A stretch of DNA of 64,000 nucleotides from Sanderia malayensis (taxonomy: Eukaryota; Cnidaria; Scyphozoa; Semaeostomeae; Pelagiidae). The position numbers and the translations under genes were made by a program. Of the stretch, positions 44,335 through 57,300 are shown in pieces. Location of the stretch: NCBI GenBank assembly GCA_013076295.1, contig RQOL01000861.1:1612001-1676000 (forward strand). The letters are read 5' to 3'. The notes below the pieces were generated by a model that had not been told where the DNA came from, made no database searches, and saw only the letters and a list, made by a program, of their open reading frames with translations. How positions within the stretch are numbered: the first letter of the stretch is position 1; every line of letters starts with the position of its first letter.

Positions 44335-46110
44335 ATGTCTCTGGCTTTACAAAGTAGAAGCAGAATGGTATTGAAGCTAAATTTTTGGTTATCTATCACG
44401 TTGTGCGTGGCAATTTTGTCAAGGCCATCAATCGGGTTGAAATTTGTTAACGTTTCAATCCAGGGATTAGGCCAATGTCAAGGAGTACAAGAAAGAACAG
44501 TGGCTGGCGATGTTGATGTTTTCAAAGGGATTCCATTTGCTAAGCCTCCGATAGGCGCGCTCAGATTTCAAGCACCTCAAGATACGTCATGGACGGGACT
44601 GTTGAATGCAACGAAATTCGGGCACATGTGTCCTCAGTGGAGTTCAAGGTCGAAGAGCCATGTTGGCCATGAAGATTGTCTCACTTTAAACGTTCACAGA
44701 CCAAGCAATGCAACTTCTGCCGGGGGAGGGAAACTCACTGTCATGGTTTGGGTCCACGGCGGGGGCTATGTCAAAGGTGGCAGTGTGTTTGTGGCGGGAA
44801 AGTTCCTGTCAGTGGCCCAGAATGTCATCGTCGTGACAGTCAACTACAGACTCGGTGTTCTGGGTTTTTTCAATGTACCTGGCACTGATATAAAAGGGAA
44901 CTACGGAATGCTGGACCAGGTACAAGCCCTTCGCTGGGTCAAGAGGAATATCCGAAGTTTTGGAGGCAATCCAAACGATGTTACGATTTTTGGCGAAAGC
45001 GCGGGAGCGTACAGTGTATCGTTGCTCACGTTATCGCCTCTACTTAAAAACGAGGCGTTATTTCACCGTGCTATCCTCCAGAGCGGCGTTGCAACATGTC
45101 CCTCCGCAGCGCACCAAGTATTCGACGATAAGACAGCGCTGAAATTCGGAAAAGCAACGGGTTGGAGTGAAAAACGCAGCATTGCAGACTGCCTACGAAA
45201 GAGGCCGCTTTCAGAAATCATCAAAAGCCAAGTAGGCATAAAAAACCCCGATCTCACCAGGCCTGTGGTAGACGGGTACTTTTTGGAAGAGCTTCCGTCA
45301 AAACAAGACGCAATGGGCAAGTTGCAATTTTCTGCAGATGAAATCCTGCTCGGTTTCAACCGCGACGAAGGCACATTTTTTGCTGGCGACCGAAAAACAG
45401 CGAGTAAATCGAATTTCGCAGAATTACTACGTAAAACAATCAGTTCCCAGTCCTCAGAGGGCGACACAATTCTACAGTCTGCAGCTATGTTTGAGTACAG
45501 CAAATTCACATTGAATAATTCTGCCATGGACTGGTTTTACAGCAAATCAGACTTTCTCGGAGATTACACATTTGTCAAGAACATCAAGAAATTTCCAGAC
45601 TCGATCATGCGCAGTGGGAAAAAAGCTTTCCTGTACGAGTTTGTTTATTTACCAAAACATCTACGGAAGCCCTATTTGAAAGTTTCACATGTGCTGGATC
45701 TAAATTTTGTTTTTGGTTCACCTATGTCTGGTGATCGGTTCTACATGCTGGCCAAAGCAACCGAGCAGGATAAAAGGGTGAGCAGAAATGTCATGGAAAT
45801 GTGGGCCAGATTTGCAAAGACAGGCAACCCGGGGAAAAACTGGCCTGAATATACAACGAGTGACAAGAAATACCTTGAAATTGGCGCGAATCTCACTGTC
45901 AAGAGGAGCTACACGACGAAAAGAGATTCATTTTGGAATGAGTTCGTACCAACAGTTCTCCGCGCAACATCGACAAAGCCGTGCAAGAAGAACACGAGTT
46001 CGAACCCCCGGCTTCAAGTGTCTCAAAGTACAATTTTCCTTGCATTCATTCTAGTTCTGTATAACACATGTTGGAGATTTTGTGCCGAGCTCCACCATTC
46101 TCCACTCTAA
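44335..46110 (+). CDS. Carboxylesterase/cholinesterase-family enzyme, copy B, intronless
   Basis: 591 residues, differing from copy A at roughly a dozen positions. Ser222 (GESAGAYS), the Glu in RDEGTFF and the His in SHVLDLNF are all intact, so it should be catalytically competent. One change stands out: the first Cys of the conserved [12 protein letters not shown] disulfide is Trp here. Homology with copy A begins about 65 bp upstream of the ATG, so the TATA box of copy A is missing and the promoter is different. The open frame shows no stop or frameshift, unlike the neighbouring carboxypeptidase copy B. Confidence 0.92.
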   Translation: MSLALQSRSRMVLKLNFWLSITLCVAILSRPSIGLKFVNVSIQGLGQCQGVQERTVAGDVDVFKGIPFAKPPIGALRFQAPQDTSWTGLLNATKFGHMCPQWSSRSKSHVGHEDCLTLNVHRPSNATSAGGGKLTVMVWVHGGGYVKGGSVFVAGKFLSVAQNVIVVTVNYRLGVLGFFNVPGTDIKGNYGMLDQVQALRWVKRNIRSFGGNPNDVTIFGESAGAYSVSLLTLSPLLKNEALFHRAILQSGVATCPSAAHQVFDDKTALKFGKATGWSEKRSIADCLRKRPLSEIIKSQVGIKNPDLTRPVVDGYFLEELPSKQDAMGKLQFSADEILLGFNRDEGTFFAGDRKTASKSNFAELLRKTISSQSSEGDTILQSAAMFEYSKFTLNNSAMDWFYSKSDFLGDYTFVKNIKKFPDSIMRSGKKAFLYEFVYLPKHLRKPYLKVSHVLDLNFVFGSPMSGDRFYMLAKATEQDKRVSRNVMEMWARFAKTGNPGKNWPEYTTSDKKYLEIGANLTVKRSYTTKRDSFWNEFVPTVLRATSTKPCKKNTSSNPRLQVSQSTIFLAFILVLYNTCWRFCAELHHSPL

Positions 46111-46591
46111 TTTCACAACATTGATTACCATTTTAAAGTGAATACTTACAAAATATGAACGAAATCATCAAATTAATCTGTTTATTAAATCGACTTCTTG
46201 TTGACCCCATTCTTTTAATATTCCGGAAGTAGTTTGTGCCAGCCACAAAACAAAACAATCAGTCATCCATCATAATCTAATGTTTTTCCTTTGTTATGGA
46301 AACATTACATACTTGAGAAAATGAAGATAACTTTCAAAATTAAGTCCTTACCAAGTTTGCTATATATTTACATTACAGTTCACAGGTTAGATTGATCTGT
46401 CATCGGCAAAAGCTGAAATAATATCTTTGGGAAAACACACACACAACACAGCAATGTGCTGAGTTCGCATAGCAAGCTTAGCAAGCAAACTATCATCTTA
46501 ACGTTGTAGAAGGCGTCTCAATATAACGAGCTCAAAGTGTAGCTTCTTTATAAGAGTTAATAGGCCGAAATAAAAACATTGGTTTACTTAC
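46111..46591. other. Carboxylesterase B 3' flank
   Basis: Homologous to 34134-34337 plus 37478-37779 of copy A joined together. It contains the empty insertion site of the foldback element at about 46308-46316. No gene. Confidence 0.7.
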
Positions 46592-46890
46592 TTTAGATTG
46601 GCATCAATCTCTTCCGCCTTGATACCTGTAGTGATAGCCCACTCTGAAGGCTGGTTGTTTGTCGCACTCGACTTTGGTCTACATACTGGCTTATATACAG
46701 CACGTCTTACCAAATAGCCAACGAAAAATGCAAGTAAAAGACCGAGGATTATAGCAATTGTGATAATGATGGTCTTACGGTGAGGGCTACGGAATTGCGC
46801 CATGTTGTCGTGTAGTGTTTGTGACTTCAGACTCGTCGTCTTCTCACTTGCCTTTGTGAATGAAAGTTTTGCACTCTCGCCTCGCAGCAA

Positions 46891-48392
46891 GACAAACAGT
46901 TGTCTCTTGTTGTGAATGGATAAATGCGGTCAAATTCAATTTTGCAAATTAAAAACAGCTTGCATCAAGTTCCGGCGTACTTGTACCCCCCCCCCCCCCT
47001 GACTGCTGTACAATGGAAAATCCAGACCGAAGTACAAACAAAAGAAATCCCAGGATCAGGAAACAATTTTGAATGCACCAAGAAAGGTTTTCATTATTCG
47101 GCTTTGAAAGCTTCGAACAATATCCTGGTTGGTATCAAAAAGCTCCCTACCTTTGAAAATCACAAGAGTAATTAAATAGTTATTTCAAAAGCTATGAACA
47201 ATTATTTCAATGAATTCCTCCTAACTGCGACCATGAGGACTGGTCTAGCTTTCAAAACAAGTTTTTACTTCAACTATTTGATGTATGTAACTCAAACATC
47301 AGGAAATGAAATGCAACAAAATCATCATCATCATCACGGACAGTTAATTAATCAAGTGAATAAAGGACAAAATAGCAATAATAATATAATAAAATGTTTC
47401 TTGTTCGCTTCTGTTCGTTGTTCAATTTGTGCGATTGTTATGGGCTCGAACCTCGCACCCGTCGCATGGCCTGGTCAGCATGTTGTGGTAGCAGCTCAGC
47501 TCAGGCTGTCCAACTTTCAGGCAACCATAATCTTGAAAGAATTTCAATGGCTCCGTTAGACTTGATCTAATAAGTACTCACTAGGACTCATGATAATGGC
47601 ATAAGAACCAATGCGCCACTTTTCTGCTGAGAATTTAGCATGCCCCCTTTATGGATAAGTAGCAGTCATTTTCAAAATTAAATAAATACGTTTCATGTGT
47701 CACGCCCTTTTTCTTGTGTAATGTCCCCCAACTTTTGGTATCCTCGTATAACATTCATGTGAAATACCCAAGAGTATGCGGTTTTTATTTAATTTTTCAT
47801 CTAGATATAAGTAGAATAAAAATAAAGTAAATAAATAAACTGAAATAACATAAATGAATAAACATCTAGAGTTCCAAGTCAACAAAGTGTCGACAACACT
47901 ATGAATATGGAATTCATATGGTATGGAGATATGGTGTCAAAACCATAGCTACCATTAATTTGGCAGCATATCGTATAAAGAGCAAGGTCGCAAAGGGGCA
48001 GGTCTATTAAATAGAATTAGTTTTTTTGGAAAATTACAGTGGCTGGTCTCTTGGAACTCTTTCTGAACATTATGAACAAAATACCGTGCCCCAAGAAGTG
48101 ATGTACCAATCAATCATCCAATGATGATGTCAGATTTGAAGCCTTTATCTGCCGCAATAATACATAATTGCTAAAAATATGCTTGTCATTCCGTTGATTT
48201 TATACCCGTCCTACCCCAATGGCTTCACACAGTAATACAGAAGAAATTCAAATGACAATGCTGCAATATTTTATTCAACTAAGAAATTGGTGATTTGATA
48301 CACGAAGCTTGTCACAGCGAACACAGAAACCTATTAAAATTTTAAACTAGACACGCCATGAAATAAAACCATAACAATTCGAAAATAAAGTC
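46891..48392. other. Intergenic; duplication end and LRPPRC 3' flank
   Basis: 46891-47280 is the homologous 5' flank of carboxypeptidase exon 1B. Beyond it I see no gene. A minus-strand GGTTCGAGCCC near 47447-47457 fits a pol III B box, but no convincing A box precedes it. Confidence 0.5.
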
Positions 48393-51300
48393 CTACGTAA
48401 TTGGGTCCAGACCCTTCCCCGATTGTTCTTCGCTTGTTGCTATGGTTTCTTCGAGGGCGATGTCTTCATTGTTCGCAGCACGTTTTGCTTTTAACTGAGA
48501 AAACAACACAGAAATATATGAGCAATTGAATGATAATTGAAGCGAAGCACGACACGAAACGACACGATACGACACGACACACGTCAAGCTGGACTCAGAA
48601 TAGTTCTCCCACAAAACAAGAGAGATTCGATGCACTGAACCACCTAACTACGACAAGCTATCCCTCAAAGCAAATTGTTTAAAAACTGCACCCTGTGCTT
48701 TATCAGGTCTCTTATAAAGTGTTAAAGAACACCTCTATACAGCGGACAAAATTCAGTAGGTGTCCGCTATATGAAGGTCCGACTGTACTAATCCATAGGC
48801 TACTCACATTTGACAGAAGGGATTCATCAAAGGGCAGCTCTTTCCCAGAAGATTTTAGAAAATTGGATAGCTTTATGAGAAATGCATTCGTCATAATTGA
48901 ATCGGAACTTTTCTTTTCTTCAAACAATCCCAAAGCAGCATCAACATTGTTTGCATTAACTGCAAAGAAATAAACGTGATTATAATATAATTATGATTTT
49001 ATCAAATATCAATATGATATAATTATCATGATATAACTGTGGTATAAAATAGCTCAATCCAACAGCAACTAAATGATACCACAAAACAGCCGTGCAAAAA
49101 AGCAAAGCATTATGTGCAGTAAATTCTCCTTAAAGGCTCCAGGGGTTTGTGTTTTTAATCACTCTAAAGGGAGATAAGAGACAGGGCTTAATCGGAAGGG
49201 GGGCTTAATCGAGAGAGGGGGCTTAATTGAGAGAAGGGGGCTTAATTGAGAATTTGCAGCAAATGCTCGTGCTTTCACATTGACCATTTTGTTTCATCGA
49301 TCTACATAAACGATACTGCTGTGTAGTTCTTACCATGGGCTGCTAGCAATGCAAGATCCATCAAAAAGTAATTCAGATTATTTTCTCTCAAGAAATCCTT
49401 CGCTTTCTGCAATAGCTCGGTCTGGAAATGGAGAAAAACAAGGTTGATGAAAGAAAAGAAATGCCGAAACAGACATGGAATTACTAAACAACTCATGAAT
49501 AAAACAAAAAATATATAGTAATATTCACAAAAAGTCGTATAATAATAGAGTAAAATGACTTCAATAAAAAAGTCTTGATAAGTAAAGTTGGTAGAGTAAA
49601 AAGATAACTTGAAGATTTGAGACTGAAATATAATAAAATATAACTTTCAAAACTAATAATACTTGCATTATTAATGTTTTTTCGCAAGCTTCTCATCACA
49701 GCCCTCTGCGTTAGTTTGAAATCATCCTAAAAAGAAAATAGTACCCCCCGGTATAGCTCAGCAATCGATATTGAGATTACAGGCAATTGAACACGTCACA
49801 GGGTGTACTATATCTGCTAAGTTCATTACGGTAATTGAATTCAATTCATTACAAAGACATTGATATAGACGTTTTTACTGACTTGGCTGATAATATCCTT
49901 AGCAGCAGTGAAATTGTTGTCCTTGATATACAAGAATAGCAATATGTGTCGCAGTCGCTGCTCTTCCCAATCAGTGATGTTCTGTCTTCGCATCAGTGCA
50001 ATCACTGTTTAATCACAATAAATCAAACAATCACTGTTAAACCACAACTAAACTAATCAACTATCGTCAACCACAATTTATAATATATAATGATAAATTA
50101 TTGTATAAATAAACAAACATGCCAGGATAAAAATGAACTAAACGTATCGGGCATAGCCCTTCCTCAGTAGTGGTGAAGAAAAGAACGCACAGGGCGGTTA
50201 AGCAGCAGAAATCTAAACCTGTGCGTTCTTTTTTTCACCACTATTTAATTTCGTTCTTTTCTTCACCACAATTTAATTTCAAAACAGCTCGGCTTTAATG
50301 AAAGCCAATACGACGTCTACTACATGAGGTCGTCTGGGCTTTCATTAAAGCTGGGCTGTTTGGGTATATATCGGTATATATTGTACAATAACACACATGG
50401 TTGACGCCCCAGGCAAAATGCTAAGAAAAAATAAAGAGAATACACCGACAAACGAAATAGGAAGAACTGAATGGATTTAAAATCAACCTCTCTCGCAGTG
50501 TGGCACAGATGTTTTCTCCATAAATTCATCAACTAAGAAATTCATAACATTGTTTCCAGGTAATAAATTAGTATCAGTGATGCCTTCAAGAATGTCAACT
50601 GCCTTTTCTGGTTCGCCTCTGCAAATAAAAACAAACCTTTACCAGAAAACACTTGCGCAAATCTTAATAAATCTTCATTCATCTTAATATATCTTAATTA
50701 ATGTTAATTAATTTTATATCATCTTGATTTAATCTTAACTAATCGTGATTGATCTTGATTAATCTTGATTAATCTAGATTAGTCTTATGCGATGTTAACA
50801 TTGCAGGAAACAGTTGCAGTTACCTTTTGAGATAAGTCTTCGTGATTTCTGCATAGGATATTCGATTTAAAACGATTCCTCGTTCACGCATTTCATCCAA
50901 AATCTCACTGACACGCTCAACATTACCTTCAGGAAAGCAAAGACAACAACAGTAAAACTCAGTTCAATTATCAACAAACAAATTTTGCGATCCGCAAAGG
51001 AGCAAAATAAAAACTCAATGAAGTAGAAAGATGTTACAGAACAAGATGTTTGTGTACCTGCTTGTTTGTGAGCTCCGATTAGCTGATTATAACTAAATAT
51101 GCTTGGGAAATTGTCAACATTCATTTCCTTCATTTCCTTGAAAAGTTCCTCAGCAGCTACGAAAGAATAAACATCAATGGAAATAAATCACCCAGCAAAA
51201 TAAATACAACAACCTGTATAGAAAAACAGCAGACAGCTTGTACAAACACATTAATTTGTACCTTTTAACGTCATACCAAAATCAATAAAATCATCATTCG

Positions 51301-54300
51301 TCAGGATAGCATCCATGAAGAAAATTGATAATAAATATTCAGGGATAAATCAACTTGAGCAACTTACCTTCACTGTTTCCTTTCATTGCAAATGCTCTTA
51401 AGTATTCATTATAAACAGTTAACTTCCTCCAAGCAACACCACTGCCCAATGAGCTTGATAGAAAATAAAGTAAGCAGTAATAAATCTTTTTCTAGCTTTA
51501 CTAATATTTATAACAGTCTTTGATCGGTACAGAACTTCAAAATTTCTTTGAAGTTCTGTAAAAGCTTTAGTATTTATTATGTTCCGCTATGTTTCCGACT
51601 TTCAAAGCAATTTTAATATTTATAACTATTTCATAATAAGGTTGTTGGCCCTCCTCAAACAGGCTCAAGGACCACATTAACCAAATATTCTTGCATAATC
51701 ATTTGGATCAATTTAGAACTTGTTAATTTGTACCTTTTAACCTCGTTGGCTTCTTCAACTTGGCCGAATGCTAAATACGAAGTGAGAACCTGTGACACGG
51801 CCAACTCATGCAGTCTGAAAATAGGATGGAATAAAAAATTCAACATTTTTAAATGGCTTAAATAACTGTGTATTTCCACTTGAATCAGCTAATGATTCAA
51901 ATATAAAAAATACTATTTGGATAAGGAGAATGCAGACATGGGATTGTCGAAGGTTGCTAAGACTGCAAAGGGAAAGAAGGCAAACGTGTTTAGCACATAT
52001 CATAAGACAGTGGAATGGAAGTGTCGATAGAACATAGTTAAAATTAATTAAAAATTACAAAAATAGTTGAAAGTATGCCTGTCAAGCATGAATAGCATAC
52101 ATTTCTTGAAACACAAATTGAAAAAATGTTATATTATATGTAATATCATACTTCATTCCTGCAGCTTTCATTTCTTCATACAGTGTAAGCACATTCTTCA
52201 CATACTAATGAGGAAGAGTCAATACATGAATATTTTTAATCAATTGTTCCCTTTAACAAACTCCAGCTCTAACAATGTATCACAATGTATCATTCTATGA
52301 AGCAACATTTACGTCACAATAAATGAAAAACATAAATGAAGTTGGAAGTCGCATCACAAATACAGTAAAATCTCAACTAAGCCCCCCAGGGGGTACTTAT
52401 TCAACTTTTGAGATTCTAGAGAGGGCTTAATAGAGAAAGGGGCTTGATACAAATCCTAAAATAAACCTGAGATAAAAAATGTTCAAAACGTGTCAGAAAA
52501 ATTACTGCAAAACAACCTATTGACAAATTCATGACTGTTCACAATTTCAAACCAAGAACGGGTCAATTCAAAATCTTCTTTCGAAATGGTGGCGTTGTTA
52601 TAAGGGTGACTTAGTAGGGGTTCTACAGTAAACAACTACTCACTTGACTATTAGATTCATCAATAATCTTTCCTCTGCCTCTCTCCTTTCCATAAGCTAT
52701 CAGCAAAGCATTGTACTGAGCTTCCGTCGGTTCGTGAATTGTCTGCAGATGAATAGACATTAAAATAATAATAATCGTCTTAGATTAAGGGGTTCATACG
52801 CCTGCGCACTTAAATATTTAGGCTTCAAAATCAAACTGCGCATGTGCAAAAACCTCAAAAACAAATAGGAAGCCCGACTCACCCGGAGTTTGTCGAAGCA
52901 GAACTGCGCCGCAGCACTGTTGCCAATAAGAGATGACATCTACAAACAAACATAAAAACTTTAGCTATATGATGATTTATTCATCAATACTGTCGTTGGT
53001 CTCGAACAACTGATTGCATGAAACAATTGTTTGCTTTCTCTGATTTTAACTTCCTTCGTATCTTCCCAAGATTTGAGCTTCAAAAGCATAAACAAATACA
53101 GCAAAACCCCGCAAATAAGACATCTTTAGGCTCATTTTGTTTGGGAAATAGAAAAGCAATAGGAATTCTTTGCACACAATGGGGCCTCAATCTGAAAAAC
53201 TAGCTTCTTGATTGCGAGGCTTCACTGTATCCCCCGCTGGGAATGTTCTGATTATTGAATGATCATCGACCACAAATTTATTTCAGTAGTGAATATACAT
53301 TAATCTATAGCATTGATAAAGCTATGGCAACCTTTAACATGATGAAATACTGTGCTTCGTTCGGCTCAATACCGTCTTCTTTCATTGCATTGACAACCTA
53401 AAGCAAAATAGACAACATATAAACACAATTGTCAAGACTTATTCTCAATAAAACAAATTCCTGCTGTAAAAAGGCTGTTCAAAACAAACTTCTAGTTTAA
53501 TGAAAAAGATATATCAAAAGCCCTTTTAAGAAGAAATATATTTGGAAAGTCTTACTGTAAAAAATTCGTCCTTCAAATTGTTTCGGTATAACGTTGATAA
53601 AAGTGTTGTGTAGGAATAAGGTGTCAATCTCTTCTTTACATCCTGCAATTAAAGCATTTTAGAAATATGACACAAATATAGAAAAACTCTCTTTAGACAC
53701 GTTTGCTGCCAATTTTAAGTAAGCAGACAATTAGAGCAATCATATGAACAAAAAATGCCAAATATAACGAGTAGCTTCATTACTTACGTGTTTTGAAAGA
53801 CTTTGGAAGAAATCGAAAGCTTCTCTTGCATACTTAGCGTCGTTATTATTGGTGAATGATTCCAATATTTTGAATAAGATCCAACCTGGCGTAAAACAAG
53901 ACACGCAACACGTTAAGTTGCGAGAAACAAGACACGCAACACGTTAAGTTGCGACAGTAATATGTTACAAGACACGCAACACGTTAAGTTGCGACAGTAA
54001 TATGTTACAAGACACGCAACACGTTAAGTTGCGACAGTAATATGTTACGCCATATCGCAATTGTTGTCTGTTATATTGAGAAAATAATAGATAGTTAAAC
54101 CTTGATAAACCAATCATCAAAACCTAATTTCGATTTAAAGTAAAATCCCGATAACTCAAACCGTCAAGGGACCGATGAAAAGGGTTAGAGTTCACGAATG
54201 TTTGAGTTATTGAGGATTACAAACTACCGATAAAGCTTTCAAGAGGAATAAAAATTGGTTCGAGTTATACAAGGTATCGAGTCATCGGAACTTCACTGTA

Positions 54301-57300
54301 TTTACTTCCATTCGAAGTTTCACCTTCAATAACTTGAAGCCTCCTCAATTGAGATAAACTTCGTATTCACTTGTATGTTTACGAAAGCTTAACGTAATTT
54401 AGAATAGTAAATACAGAAATACAAACCTAGTCTGTAAACGTTCTTTTTGTCCAATTCAACAATCGCCTGAATAAAAAATCAGCACGTTCTTTTAGGCATC
54501 AATACATTCGGCAATTAAAGCTTATACTCTTCACAAGCATAACTTAAGTGGTATGCATTGCATACTACGTAATGCTAACTTGATTCCTTGATACAATTCA
54601 ATGCAATCAATTCAACTCAATGCATTGAATTTCACCTTACCTGACAAGTTCTCTCTTTATCGAACGTTCTACAATAGAAGAAAACAAAATTCAAGCACAT
54701 CATAGTTTTTTAAACACAAGATTTGCAAAAAGGCCATCAGACTAGATGAATCTCTAAAGAAATTAAACAATTATAAACATACCTGATTAAGAAATGTGCC
54801 AGGTTATCTGCATTTTCTTTCGTTCCAAGGACACCAACATTTGTACTCGAAGCTGGTAATAAAAAACATTCAGTAAACAAATCAAATAATGTTCTAATCT
54901 TAATGAAAAAGTCAGCTAAAATAAAAGACTAAACAAAAGCAGAAAACTCAATTATAGAGACAATTGAATGTCTACCATTGATTAATATTTATAGCTAATA
55001 TATTTATATAGTTGCATTAATATTTTGTCGTAGTCACTTTAACAGACCAGGTAGCTTCAGTTTTGAGTTTTCGAGCTCATTTCAAAAACTAATACGCCAA
55101 GAGCGGATAAATCTCTGCGTATATAAAGAAATAAAAGGTAGAAACATGTACCAATATCTAAGAATTCTTGTAAATCCTCTCCTTCCAGTATCGTGCTTAA
55201 ATTTTCATTCTGAGCTTCAAGCGGAATTCTGATCGACCTGTCCTACAAGACAAGTATTCATTTCGAAGTTAACGATGCTTTCATTTGGATAAGAGCTGAA
55301 AATCTGCCACATTCAAGAAAAATGTCGAATGATTTGAAAAAGAAACGAAGAGTACTTTTGCGAATTTGAGAAGTTCGTCAACTCTATTGCCATCTTCATG
55401 TTTGAACGCAGGCAGTGCAAACTTGAATCTTCGAATGAAAATCAAATCAATTACTTCACGCATGATACAGCAAAAAAATTAGTAAAGTGACAAGGTAAAT
55501 GTACAGCGTGCAATTAAAGAATGTACAACAGGGGTAAATGTGAAACTTGAAGATAAAGATGTGTATGACACACATCTTTGTATGCATGTATGTACGGATG
55601 TGTATGTACATACACATCTTTGTAAGACGAACATGTGTATGTACATATCTTCGTTCAAAACTGTTATAAGACAGTCAAAGCTGTTATACTAACAAATTGG
55701 CATCAACTTTAATCTCGTTCTCGTTCAGGAATGTTAGCAGTTCCAAAATACCTGCAGTCAAGAAATACGGACCTTGAGTATCACAAAGTTAATTTAAATC
55801 TCGTCAAGATCAGAAAAAATAAACTGCTTGTACAACATCAGGGCAAGCTCAGGATATGCAACAACTCAAAAAATGAAACAACACACAAAGGTAAATGAGG
55901 ATAGCGATCCACATTACCGTCTGCATCTCTCTTCAAGGCCATTTGAGCAACGATTGGGTAGGCATAGTGTGGTTTGATCTTCCGTTCTGATTCTCTCAGC
56001 ATACGAAGCATGCGAACGGCATCATCTGCAGAAAAGTAAACGTTGTTTGAATCATCAAACATTGTGATAGCAAAAGATAGTTACACGTTGTAGTAAAAAG
56101 CCTTAAATAGAGCCAGCAATTTCGTTGCTGCATCAAAAACCTTTGGACCCTGTTGAATGAGGACTTGATTAAGAGGCTATGAAGAAGGCATGATGGCTTG
56201 AGGTCAGTAATGAACAGATGGCACAGCTTAATCAATGCTAGATTAATGCATTTAAGCAAGAGCTTACTGAATACTGCCAAGCAAGCAGTTCAAATGAAGT
56301 AGTCAGATGTCGAGCTTGTTAAGTTCTTCATGTGAAGTTCGTTATGTCAACATGTAGGTGGACTCTCCTTATAGACACAGCATGCAAGTATAAGAGATAG
56401 GGATATCAGGGATGAGATACAGTTACCAGAAATACACATCAAACTACACCTGTATTCCGTCGCTGAAAACATTGTTCGAGTACATCTTCCAGTGGAGTGC
56501 TCGTTATTTCGTGCAATCCCAAAACTTTCATCGCCTTAACATGTTCTTCTAGGGGCTGAAAATAGCAAAAACAACACACCATAAACAAGGCAAGCAAAGT
56601 AACTTCGAACAAAATCAAATAACAACAAGGATTCAAACTCCATATACAATTCAGTATTTTCGATAATTAAAACAACATTTTGTCTCTCCCTTTCTTGATT
56701 TTAACGCGTATAGCACACTATTCGAAATTGGCATTCGCAGCTCAAAACAACTGCAGCATGACATCACATTTCTACTTCACAACGAATGCTCGACACATAA
56801 ACGTCCCATTCTATCGCAAAACATCCAACAACTGCGACCAGAGCACTTTTTAGCAACTATGCCCGTTAAACAACTAGACAGCCCTTTGTTTTCAAAATCC
56901 AGTGAGCAAAAGAAGCATACTTGAGATAAAGACAGAGTGTAGCAAATCTTTAAAGCTGTTAATTTACCTTGTTAACCCTGAGCAGTCTGTAAACAAATAG
57001 ATTATACGGAGAGAAGTCATCCTGTCGCACCAAATCAGATGGCAGCCACAAATTGTTGTTTTTCGACAAGATCGCAGCACTCTCGTAGTCTCCGCGAGAT
57101 ATCAACCGTTGCAAGAAATACCTCAATTCTGCAAAACCAAAAATTGATATAATCACAGAGAGCTCAACACAACAAGCTTTGAAGGCTTTCGTGTAACAAG
57201 TAACACTGTGTTAATTGGGAATTTCCTAAAACTGAGACTATATAGTACACTATAAATATTTCAAAGTAGCTTAATCTGCAACATGTTACATGTTTAGTCT

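Larger units (their letters stand above)
38650..46890 (-). pseudogene. FOLH1: Glutamate carboxypeptidase II copy B, exons 2-11 deleted and frameshifted
   Basis: Only exon 1 (46592-46890) and exons 12-17 remain: 43085-43171, 42847-42940, 39566-39830, 39175-39256, 38937-39029, 38650-38827. Exons 2-11, which carry most of the ectodomain and two zinc-site motifs, are gone. Exon 12B has eight A residues where copy A has seven (minus strand), a +1 frameshift. Exon 1B ends in phase 2 and exon 12B starts in phase 0, so they cannot join in frame. The remaining exons are otherwise very close to copy A with intact splice sites. The gene is dead as a peptidase, but exon 1B and its promoter are well kept and could still be transcribed. 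Confidence 0.9.
38581..47280. repeat. Segmental duplication, copy B
   Basis: Homologous to 26058-38580 in the same orientation. Relative to copy A it gained a satellite/hAT block at 40018-42712, replaced about 4.4 kb (copy A 27852-32283) with about 1.1 kb of other sequence (43177-44268), and lacks the foldback element. Confidence 0.9.

Noticed and set aside
47440..47560. tRNA gene on the minus strand
   Set aside because: A good B box is present, but there is no proper A box and no acceptor stem pairing that I can see.
56083..56150. Possible extra LRPPRC exon
   Set aside because: Every acceptor here leads quickly to a stop in the needed phase, and exons 56450-56555 and 55918-56025 already join in phase.
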